From a candidate division KSB1 bacterium (GTDB taxonomy: Bacteria > Electryoneota > RPQS01): a stretch of 64,000 nt of DNA. Under the pieces are notes generated by a model. That model worked only from the letters and a program-made list of their open reading frames with translations. It made no database searches and was not told the DNA's origin. The position numbers and the translations under genes were made by a program. Of this stretch, positions 44,173 through 51,623 are shown piece by piece. The DNA is taken from NCBI GenBank assembly GCA_016214895.1, contig JACRMR010000002.1, positions 460,891 to 524,890 on the forward strand. The letters run 5' to 3'. The first letter of the stretch is position 1. Each line of letters begins with the position of its first letter.

Positions 44173-47100
44173 GTGCGTCTGACTCGACTTCGACTTAACG
44201 GATCTACCCAACTGATCCCAGGCTCGGTTATTGATGTTCACCTGCCGGCTGCCAACACGGTCGTGATCCACGGCGGTAACAGCTCGGGCAAATCCCTCAT
44301 CACGACCGCTCTATCTGCACTGTTCGGTCCGCCCGAACAACGCGATGGGCTGACTGAAGCTCTCGCGGCGGCCGGTGCTACCTTGCTCCAGGTCGAGCTG
44401 TCCCAAGAAAGCTGGTCCGCTCAGGCCGCCCTCGATTTCACCAACGGGGATCGCCAGATCATATGGGTAAAGCGAACCGCCGGTTGGAGTTCCATCGCGA
44501 TGGCCGCTGCGGGTCCGGATCGCGAAGCCGAGCCGGGGTTGGCTACTGTCTTGCAGCCCCACCTTGTCATGTCTGGCCGGCTCGCTCTAACCTTGGATGG
44601 AGCACTCTGGGACCAACTCCGACTCATCGTTCGCGCCCCGTCGGAGCGCGAGCTGGCTACCTGGACCGCGCGGTTGGTTGCCTTGACCGGCGAAACGGGC
44701 AGCGAGGGCAAGCTGGCCGGCTGCCTCCTTGCGGTCACTTCCGCCGAACAGCGGCTCCGCCACGTCGAGGCACTGCAATCCGAACTCGATCGCGAACGTA
44801 ATCGACAGAACGAGCAGACGCTTCATTTGGCCGACCTGATTGCTACCGGCGAAATGCTCAAGGCCGAGCACGAAGAACTTCGCAAGATCTGCCAGCTCGC
44901 CGATCGCGCGCAGCGGGTTCACACCTGGATCGAGGAAATCCGGGAATCTGTCCGTACCATCGAAGAGGCACGGGAGCGCGCGCTGCAGCTGCACGCCAGC
45001 TTGCACCATCTCGAACGAAAATTCGCCTCCGTTCCACCCAATCTCCCGGATTTGGTCCAGGGCTATGTCGCCGCCCGGGATCTGGAACGCGAGCTGCGAA
45101 GTCAGCTCGATGTCATCGAAAATGACCGGCGGCTCGCACACAGCGCCGTCGAGACCGCCACACATGAGCTGGCGGCGCTCAAGGTACCCGATGTGCGCCA
45201 GCAAGAGGCTGAAGAGCGAAATCTGCGCACTGAAATTGAACAGATCGACGAACGCCTGATCGCCCTGCAGCGGGGCCGGATCGAGTTGATTCGGCAACAG
45301 GACGGCCTTGCCAACCAGATTGCGCACGACTTCGCCGACCTTGCGCCGCTCAATGAAGACCAACGACTGCATCTCTTGCAGTATGTCGATCTGAAACTGT
45401 CCTCCACCGCTCAGGCCGCACTGGCCGATGCTGTTGCGGCTGACGATGAGCGCCGCCGGGATACCCGCCGCCGCGAAATCAAAGCCGGGCTGGTCCGGGA
45501 CTTCGCGGGGTACGATCGGCTGCCCCCGACGACTCCCGATCTGCTCGGCGAACTGTCCGACCGGCGCCGCATTCTGGCCACGCTGAACGCCGATGCCGAA
45601 CAACTCGCCAAGCGCCGCGAACTGGCGACCGCGACGATCAAGCCGACGGTGCGCATCACCTGGGCCGTCGCCGTCGCCGCGATCGGATTCGCTATCGGAA
45701 CCGCCGCCGCTGGTTGGGATATCGGGCTGTTTGCCGCCGTGATCGCCAGTGGCCTCACGCTCGTCGCGCGCAAATTCCTCCATCGCGACGCGGAATCAAA
45801 ACTGGATTCCATCGTCGGCGCGCAGGCGATGTCCGAGGCCAGGCTCAAGGAAACCCGGGATCGCATCGCGCGCCTCGAAGAACTATTATCTCCGCTCGCG
45901 GGATTCGGGCACCTCGATGAGGCGCTCACGAAGTATCAGGGCTACCTCACCGCCGTAGCGGAACTTGCCGAGCTCGACCGGCCCGATGGCGAGATCGAAC
46001 TGCGAAAGGTTCGCGCCTTCCAAAAACAGCTCGCCGAGCTCGAACAACGCCTCCCCGCCGCGGTCACGGCGATGGAACCCCGGCAGGTCCGCGGCTCCCT
46101 CGAACAGTTGCAGGAACTCCAACTGCGCTACGCCCAACTGCACGACGCACTCCGCGAGTATAGCGAAGGCGGCACGCACGGCGTCGAAATCGTGGAATTG
46201 GAAGCCCGACTTGCCGCGCTTAAGACGAGTCTGGCGGCGACACAGGCTTATATCGCCGAGCAGACGGCTGAATACGAGGCGTTGCGCGCCGCGCTTACGG
46301 CGCGGATCCGCGACCTCGAGCAATCGGCCATGCAGCAAAGCTCCGTCCGCCGCATCACTGATGAACTCGCGGTGGTCGAAAAACGTCTCGATCAATTGAC
46401 CGCCGCCTCCGGTGAACTACTCGCCACCGGTGACCCCGAATCGCTCAACCTCGAATGGAACGCGCTGGCGTCGCAGCGAGACGAAATCAAGCGACTCGAC
46501 GCCGAAATCAGTCGCCTCCCGGCGCTCGACGAATTGCGCGCCCGCGAAGCGCTGCTCGCGGAAGAATTTGACGACGTGAGAGCACGGCTCGCTCAACTCG
46601 AACCGCTGTACCTGTTGCAGGGATCGGTCGCCGACTACGCCGCGAAATATGCTCGCCAGCTGAAGACTGCCGCCGAATCCATTGACGTGAATGACGTCGC
46701 CATCGGCGCAACGCAGGACGAATTGCAGAAGCTCGGCGTCGAGCAGGTCGCGGCCGCCCTGGCCGCCGAGCCGTCCCTGGATTCCCTCCGCTTCGAGCTC
46801 GCCGAACGCCGATCGGAGCTGGATTCCGTACAGCGTGAAGTCCAGACCGCCCAAGGCCTGGCCGATACCGTGCGTACGGAGCTGGCCGAGCTCGATCGCC
46901 GATTCGTGTCAGAACTGCAACAGTTGATCTCCGCACGGATCGCGCAGCTCACCGATGGCGCGTTTGCGGGTGCGACCCTGACGAGCGGAGAACTCAACCT
47001 GGTGCTGCCCGACGGGTCCACGCGAAACGTGGCACGCCTGTCGGACGGAGTCGCCGATCTGGTATGGTGCGCGGTTCGGCTCGCCCTGCTCGAACGACTG

Positions 47101-47313
47101 CACGGCGTCGAGGATGCCCCGGTGATCTGGGACGAACCGTTTGCCCGCATCGATGAGCGGCGAATTACCCGTCTGCGGGAGGCCATCCAACGCATCGCCG
47201 CCGGTCGTCAAGTCGTGCTTCTCACTCGCGATTCTCGCTTGCAGTCCTGGGGCGCCACCACCATGCTCGACGATCGCGCCGAACAGCCGGTCCCGGTGAC
47301 CGCTCAAGTGTAG
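44173..47313 (+). CDS. YhaN-like SMC-family ATPase with a central membrane hairpin
   Basis: The GTG at 44173 was chosen because GAGGA lies 6 bases before it and the product then starts MRLTRLRLNGS, as in RecF/SMC proteins; a TTG at 44146 is an alternative. The 1046 residues contain Walker A HGGNSSGKSLI (~33-43), long coiled coils, a hydrophobic hairpin at ~493-535 (ITWAVAVAAIGFAIGTAAAG, IGLFAAVIASGLTLVARKF), a second coiled coil, and a C-terminal half with signature LSDGVADLVWCAVRLALLE and Walker B APVIWDEPFARID. YhaN-type proteins pair with a nuclease (YhaO), but none is beside it here. Possible roles are DNA repair or membrane-tethered chromosome handling. Confidence 0.8.
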   Translation: MRLTRLRLNGSTQLIPGSVIDVHLPAANTVVIHGGNSSGKSLITTALSALFGPPEQRDGLTEALAAAGATLLQVELSQESWSAQAALDFTNGDRQIIWVKRTAGWSSIAMAAAGPDREAEPGLATVLQPHLVMSGRLALTLDGALWDQLRLIVRAPSERELATWTARLVALTGETGSEGKLAGCLLAVTSAEQRLRHVEALQSELDRERNRQNEQTLHLADLIATGEMLKAEHEELRKICQLADRAQRVHTWIEEIRESVRTIEEARERALQLHASLHHLERKFASVPPNLPDLVQGYVAARDLERELRSQLDVIENDRRLAHSAVETATHELAALKVPDVRQQEAEERNLRTEIEQIDERLIALQRGRIELIRQQDGLANQIAHDFADLAPLNEDQRLHLLQYVDLKLSSTAQAALADAVAADDERRRDTRRREIKAGLVRDFAGYDRLPPTTPDLLGELSDRRRILATLNADAEQLAKRRELATATIKPTVRITWAVAVAAIGFAIGTAAAGWDIGLFAAVIASGLTLVARKFLHRDAESKLDSIVGAQAMSEARLKETRDRIARLEELLSPLAGFGHLDEALTKYQGYLTAVAELAELDRPDGEIELRKVRAFQKQLAELEQRLPAAVTAMEPRQVRGSLEQLQELQLRYAQLHDALREYSEGGTHGVEIVELEARLAALKTSLAATQAYIAEQTAEYEALRAALTARIRDLEQSAMQQSSVRRITDELAVVEKRLDQLTAASGELLATGDPESLNLEWNALASQRDEIKRLDAEISRLPALDELRAREALLAEEFDDVRARLAQLEPLYLLQGSVADYAAKYARQLKTAAESIDVNDVAIGATQDELQKLGVEQVAAALAAEPSLDSLRFELAERRSELDSVQREVQTAQGLADTVRTELAELDRRFVSELQQLISARIAQLTDGAFAGATLTSGELNLVLPDGSTRNVARLSDGVADLVWCAVRLALLERLHGVEDAPVIWDEPFARIDERRITRLREAIQRIAAGRQVVLLTRDSRLQSWGATTMLDDRAEQPVPVTAQV

Positions 47314-47335
47314 TCCCCGCGACATCGATCTTTCC

Positions 47336-47359
47336 AACGCCCGGTTGCCACCGGGCGTT
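47336..47359 (+). terminator. Intrinsic terminator after the ATPase gene
   Basis: AACGCCCGGT (47336-47345) pairs perfectly with ACCGGGCGTT (47350-47359) around TGCC, followed by TGCATTTT. Confidence 0.75.
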
Positions 47360-47858
47360 TGCATTTTCCGAAAACCGTATGCGATCTGCCGGACTCGGAG
47401 CCGACGACGGACAAGACCAGCGACACGCGCAAGGCCGCAATGGGCTTGTTGCCGAAATCGGAATCCGCCGAGCGGGGACTGTGTCCCCGCCGGAATTGGC
47501 GGCAATCAAACTCCGGTGTGCTTCAATCGGCATCAAATGCCTCAGATTCCGGCCGCGCGGGGACGCACGGCTCGGCGAGCGCCTTTCAGCAACAAGGCCG
47601 CAATGGGTTGCGAATTCCGCCGCGCGATCGCAACGAACGGGGCGGGAACAATGCCACGGTTTCGGTCCCGCATTTGCATTTCAAGCTAACGGAATTCCGC
47701 GGACTCGCCGGATCCCGTACGACTCCGCGCTGGGCGGCGAGCCGCCGCCCGCGATGCGACCGATAGCGATAGTGAATGGAATTGCATGACCTAAGAATTG
47801 CCGTTGCCTGCCCAACACTGAGAATTTGCAAATTACCGATGACTGGAGTGCGTGAACT
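47360..47858. other. Gene-free region with short internal repeats
   Basis: About 500 bases lie between the terminator and the next gene. Frames on both strands overlap one another without start signals or family motifs and look like chance. A 14-base direct repeat, AAGGCCGCAATGGG, occurs at 47431-47444 and 47594-47607, and a GCGGGGACTGTGTCCCCGC hairpin lies near 47475. No promoter or RNA gene could be recognised. Confidence 0.45.
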
Positions 47859-48635
47859 ATGATGAGATTCAGCCACATGCCCGCGAAGTCCGCCGCCCGC
47901 GATGTCGATAAATCACCACACGACCTGGAACTCGCCACCGTCGAGCTGGCGTTCCTCGGCTCGCTCCTCCCGGGCATCATCCATAACATGGCCACGCCGC
48001 TCTCCGGCGTGCTCGGCGCGACGCAGTTGCTCGAACATCGGGCCGAACAAATTCAGCACCTGATCGACAACGGCCGCGATGCCGCCACCGAGCGCCGCGA
48101 TCTGGCCGCCCAGCTCGAACGCAACAGAACCAATGTCGAGATCCTCAGTCGTAATGCTCAACACCTCGCCAATATTCTGCACTCCCTCGTTCAGCGAATC
48201 AATAACACCAGCGGCGTTTCGCCGGACTTCTACCCGTTGAATGACCTCATCGAAAGTGAAGTGCGCTTCCTTGACAGCAATTTGCAATTCAAGCATCGCG
48301 TCAAGAAAGAACTCGACTTGCACCCCGACCTGCCGTCCGTCTCATTCGTGTACGGTCAGCTCGCGGCCCTGATTGACGAATTCGCGTGTTACGCGATCAC
48401 GCGTCAGGATCCCAAGGCCGGAATGCTGACGATGAAGTTCAAGACCGGACTGAGCAACGAGCGGATAGAACTCTCGATCGAAGTCACATCGCTGCACCCG
48501 CTCGTGGAGGTGCCCGGTTCGGAACTGCTCGAGACTTACCTCGCCCGCTTCAATAGTCACGACTGGCAGGCCTCCGTCATCGATGAGCCGACGCGCCTTG
48601 AACTCCGGCTGGCGTGCCAGACCGCCGCGAGTTGA
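47859..48635 (+). CDS. Histidine-kinase-like protein with degenerate ATPase part
   Basis: The 258-residue protein has a dimerisation/histidine segment LLPGIIHNMATPLSGVLGATQL (~35-57), where the histidine sits as in HisKA domains, followed by two long helices (ERRDLAAQLERNRTNVEILS). The C-terminal ~110 residues occupy the place of the ATP-binding domain but lack the N, G1 and G2 boxes; the nearest segment is LAALIDEFACYAITRQDPKA. It therefore looks like a kinase-derived phosphotransfer or docking protein, similar to histidine phosphotransferases such as ChpT. No response regulator is in the window. ATG 47859 is followed by a second ATG at once; either may be used. Confidence 0.65.
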   Translation: MMRFSHMPAKSAARDVDKSPHDLELATVELAFLGSLLPGIIHNMATPLSGVLGATQLLEHRAEQIQHLIDNGRDAATERRDLAAQLERNRTNVEILSRNAQHLANILHSLVQRINNTSGVSPDFYPLNDLIESEVRFLDSNLQFKHRVKKELDLHPDLPSVSFVYGQLAALIDEFACYAITRQDPKAGMLTMKFKTGLSNERIELSIEVTSLHPLVEVPGSELLETYLARFNSHDWQASVIDEPTRLELRLACQTAAS

Positions 48636-48660
48636 TTCCGGCAAATAGTCTTCGTATCTT
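48632..48660 (+). promoter_or_regulatory. Promoter candidate for the inositol monophosphatase-family gene
   Basis: TTGATT (48632-48637) overlaps the previous stop codon; 17 bases later stands TATCTT (48655-48660). The GTG start at 48720 follows ~52 bases below. Confidence 0.5.
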
Positions 48661-48719
48661 GTCGCCTGTCGCGGGTCCCGAGCGACCGGACCCGCGACGG
48701 ATGCTCCAATTTCCCACCC

Positions 48720-49556
48720 GTGAACGAACACGTCATTGCCCACGCGAAATCCCTCGCTCCCGAATTGCACCTCGCCGCGCGCGCCGCGGAGATTGGCGGT
48801 CGCATTCTGCTCCAATACTGGCAGCAGCTTAGCGAATCCCAAATTCACGAAAAGGCCAAAGGCGATCTGGTCACCGCCGCCGATCTCGCCGTCGAACGCG
48901 CCGTGACCGAATTCCTGCACCGCGAAACGCCCGAAATCGCCATCGTAGCGGAAGAGGGCACGGAGGTTGGCGGCAGCGGTGCGGTCTGGTATGTCGATCC
49001 GCTCGATGGCACCACGAATTTCGTCCAGCGCTTCCCCGTCTTTGCCGTGAGCATCGGACTGGCCGCCAGCGGCGATCAATCGCACGCCGATCTGCTCTGC
49101 GGAATCGTGTTCAATCCCGTCAGCAGTGACTGCTTCTATGCCGCGAAAGGTCGCGGCAGCTACCGCAACGGCAAGCGGCTGCGCGCCACCGCCAAGCGCC
49201 GGCTGTCCGACGGCATGATCGCCACCGGATTTCCGCGCCGCTACCACGACGAGCTGCCGGTGTATCTGCGCGAGTTCGCCGCGCTGTTCCCGCACTGCCG
49301 CGCCATCCGCCGCGCCGGCTCCGCCGCGCTGGACCTCTGTTGGACCGCACAAGCCCTATTCGACGGCTTCTGGGAACACCATCTCGCGCCGTGGGATATT
49401 GCCGCCGGCGCGATGATCGTGGAAGAGGCGGGAGGCATTTGCTCCGATTTCGACGGAGGCCGTGCCTTCCTGCACAGCGGCGATATCATCGGAGCAGGAC
49501 CCGATATTCACCCTGAATTCCTGCGACGAATCCAAGCCGCGCGCAAATCGCCGTGA
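48720..49556 (+). CDS. Inositol monophosphatase-family protein
   Basis: This 278-residue enzyme starts at GTG 48720. It carries the family's metal-site motifs: KGDLVTAADLAVERAV, AEEGTEVG, WYVDPLDGTTNFVQRFPVFA (~92-111) and WDIAAGAMIVEEAGG near residue 220. Members remove phosphate from inositol-1-phosphate, histidinol phosphate, PAPS or similar substrates with Mg2+, and the exact substrate cannot be read here. It is a single-gene unit with its own promoter and a strong terminator. Confidence 0.88.
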   Translation: MNEHVIAHAKSLAPELHLAARAAEIGGRILLQYWQQLSESQIHEKAKGDLVTAADLAVERAVTEFLHRETPEIAIVAEEGTEVGGSGAVWYVDPLDGTTNFVQRFPVFAVSIGLAASGDQSHADLLCGIVFNPVSSDCFYAAKGRGSYRNGKRLRATAKRRLSDGMIATGFPRRYHDELPVYLREFAALFPHCRAIRRAGSAALDLCWTAQALFDGFWEHHLAPWDIAAGAMIVEEAGGICSDFDGGRAFLHSGDIIGAGPDIHPEFLRRIQAARKSP

Positions 49557-49583
49557 TCCCCGTTGGGCCGACCTGGAATCATC

Positions 49584-49610
49584 AAAACGCCACCGAATCG
49601 GTGGCGTTTT
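49584..49610. terminator. Strong bidirectional terminator
   Basis: AAAACGCCACCG (49584-49595) pairs perfectly with CGGTGGCGTTTT (49599-49610) around AAT. The T run on one strand and A run on the other let it stop both the phosphatase gene and the convergent minus-strand operon. Confidence 0.85.
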
Positions 49611-49634
49611 TCAAGAATCCGGCGAAGCTGCAAG

Positions 49635-50270
49635 CTACTTCATCGGCCACTCCGTCTCCGTGAAGTAGTCTGAGTCATGCGTGGCCCGCAGCCGCGTCCG
49701 CGCACCCGGTGCATGCGGCGGCTCGAATTCGTAGATCCCGGGCCGCAGCTCTTCATCGACCAGCACCCGCGGTGCATCAGACCGCAGTTCGAGTCGCACG
49801 TGACCCGGCTTGCGTACGTACAACGTAATCTGCTGTCCGGAGAGCAGCGCAACGGGCGGCAGCGACTTGGCCACCGAATCCGCGTCCCGCGTCGGCGTGG
49901 CCGAGATTACGACAGGGAAAATCGACTCGCTGCTTTGCGTCAACGATGAGATCTTGTAAAAATAGCTGACGCTCTCGCGGACTTCCGTGTCGTTATAAGA
50001 ATAGTCCGCACTGTCCGTTCGCGAGTTGCTCGAAATCTCGGTCAGTACCGCGAAATTGCCCACCTCCTCGTATCCGCGATAGACTCGGAACTTCACGAGG
50101 GCCGGCGATTGCGTATCCAGGCTCCAGTTCAATCGAACGGCGCCGTTGGCGGCATGGGCGGAGAACAGCGACAACATCGAAGACAAGTCGGCGCTCTCCG
50201 CACCGGATTGTGCCGGACAGACTGAAACCGCACACCCCAGCATCATCAAAACCAGTAACCGTCGGACCAT
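49635..50270 (-). CDS. Secreted fibronectin-type-III-like protein
   Basis: This 211-residue protein has a signal peptide (~1-22) and one FN3-like domain at ~35-120 (GAVRLNWSLDTQSPALVKFR, VYRGYEEVG, YSYNDTEVRESVSYFYKISS). A second beta-rich stretch, TLYVRKPGHVRLELRSDAP, follows, probably a short sandwich as in C-terminal export regions but without the PNPF motif. It is the last gene of a four-gene minus-strand operon. The role is unknown. Confidence 0.65.
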   Translation of the reverse strand: MVRRLLVLMMLGCAVSVCPAQSGAESADLSSMLSLFSAHAANGAVRLNWSLDTQSPALVKFRVYRGYEEVGNFAVLTEISSNSRTDSADYSYNDTEVRESVSYFYKISSLTQSSESIFPVVISATPTRDADSVAKSLPPVALLSGQQITLYVRKPGHVRLELRSDAPRVLVDEELRPGIYEFEPPHAPGARTRLRATHDSDYFTETEWPMK

Positions 50271-50285
50271 GGATGCTCCTCAAAT

Positions 50286-51617
50286 TCAGACCTGAAACGC
50301 CGCCGCCTGTCGCCGACCCAGTTCCGGCCGCAACGGCCAGAGAATAACCAGCCCGATCACGAAAAAGACGATCAGTGAAAACACGCCCGCCCGCAGACTC
50401 CCCGTTAAGTATACGGCCGCGCCGAAGATCAATGGACCGACTGCGCTCGCGAACCGACCGGAGATGCCGAAAAAACTGAAAAACTCCGCCGAACGGTTGG
50501 CCGGAATCAACTCCGCTTGCAGTGATCGCGAGGCCGCTTGCGAGCCACCCATGACCGTCGCGGCAATCGCACCCACCAGCCAGTATTCCGTCAGCGCGTC
50601 CCCGAAAACTCCGAGCTGCCACGCCCACAACACGACCACTAACCATCCCGCGAGACTCAGAATTACCGTGCGCTTGCTGCCGAATTTGTCCGCCAGATAG
50701 CCGAAGATGAGCGAACCCACCAGCGCCACGCCCTGAATCATCAAGAAGAACGCGATCAACTCCGGCGTTGACATGTGCAGCTCCTGACTGCCGAAGATTG
50801 ACGCCATCACGATCACGGTTTCTACACCGTCATTGTAAAACAAGTACGCGAAAAAGAACCGCGTGAATTGGGGCAGCTCGCGCAACTGGCGGATGACCTG
50901 CCGCAGGTCGCGAATCGCGGCGGGGAGCGTTTCCCGCAAGCGCCGCCGCACGAGCGGAGTAGCGGAAACCGGAATCCGCAATACCGGAATCGAAAACACC
51001 GCCCACCACACGGCCACGCTCACAAAACAGTGATGCACCGTCAACGAGTGTTCCGGAAGCCCGAGTAGCTGCGGCTGCTGGAGCATCACCAGATTGATGG
51101 CCAGCAACAGCCCGCCGCCGAGATAGCCCCAGGCCCAGCCGATGCCCGAGACCTTGCCGAAGTCGGCCGGATCGGCGAGGTCGTGGAGCATCGCGTTGTA
51201 AAACACATTGCCCCCGGCAAATCCGATCTGCCCGAACAGAAAGAGCAAACCGCCCCACAACCAGTTGCCCTCGTGAACCGTAAAGAGCAACAGCGTGGCG
51301 AGGATTCCCAAGCCCGCGTGCAGTCCAAGCAAGCGTCGCTTCAAACCACTGATGTCCGCCAACGCGCCCAACAGCGGCGAGAGTACGGCCGTGATCACCA
51401 TCGCGGCGGAAACAAACCAGGAGAACAGCGTCGCGCCCGGCACGCGGCGACCGAACAACTCGACACCGGTATCACCGCCCGCGACCACACCCGCATAGTA
51501 TGCACTGAAGATCACCGCGAGGATTGTCGTCGCAAACGCGGAATTGGCGAAATCGTAGGTCGCCCACGCCCAGACGGTGCCGGGATTGCCGCGACGAAAT
51601 TCAAAGAGCCAGCGCAA
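50286..51617 (-). CDS. Atg22/UMF1-like MFS permease
   Basis: A TTG start 6 bases after the previous stop gives 443 residues with about 12 membrane segments. The opening GTVWAWATYDFANSAFATTI is typical of the UMF1/Atg22-like branch of the major facilitator superfamily, and GYLADKFGSKRTVILSLAGW is the MFS loop 8-9 motif. Homologues export amino acids or other small solutes, but the substrate is not evident. Ribosome-binding signals would lie within the preceding gene, so translation may be coupled. Confidence 0.85.
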   Translation of the reverse strand: MRWLFEFRRGNPGTVWAWATYDFANSAFATTILAVIFSAYYAGVVAGGDTGVELFGRRVPGATLFSWFVSAAMVITAVLSPLLGALADISGLKRRLLGLHAGLGILATLLLFTVHEGNWLWGGLLFLFGQIGFAGGNVFYNAMLHDLADPADFGKVSGIGWAWGYLGGGLLLAINLVMLQQPQLLGLPEHSLTVHHCFVSVAVWWAVFSIPVLRIPVSATPLVRRRLRETLPAAIRDLRQVIRQLRELPQFTRFFFAYLFYNDGVETVIVMASIFGSQELHMSTPELIAFFLMIQGVALVGSLIFGYLADKFGSKRTVILSLAGWLVVVLWAWQLGVFGDALTEYWLVGAIAATVMGGSQAASRSLQAELIPANRSAEFFSFFGISGRFASAVGPLIFGAAVYLTGSLRAGVFSLIVFFVIGLVILWPLRPELGRRQAAAFQV

Positions 51618-51623
51618 TCGCGA

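Noticed and set aside
47359..47789. Three overlapping plus-strand frames of 114-136 codons
   Set aside because: They overlap one another in different frames, lack ribosome-binding sites and have Arg/Ser-rich random-looking products.
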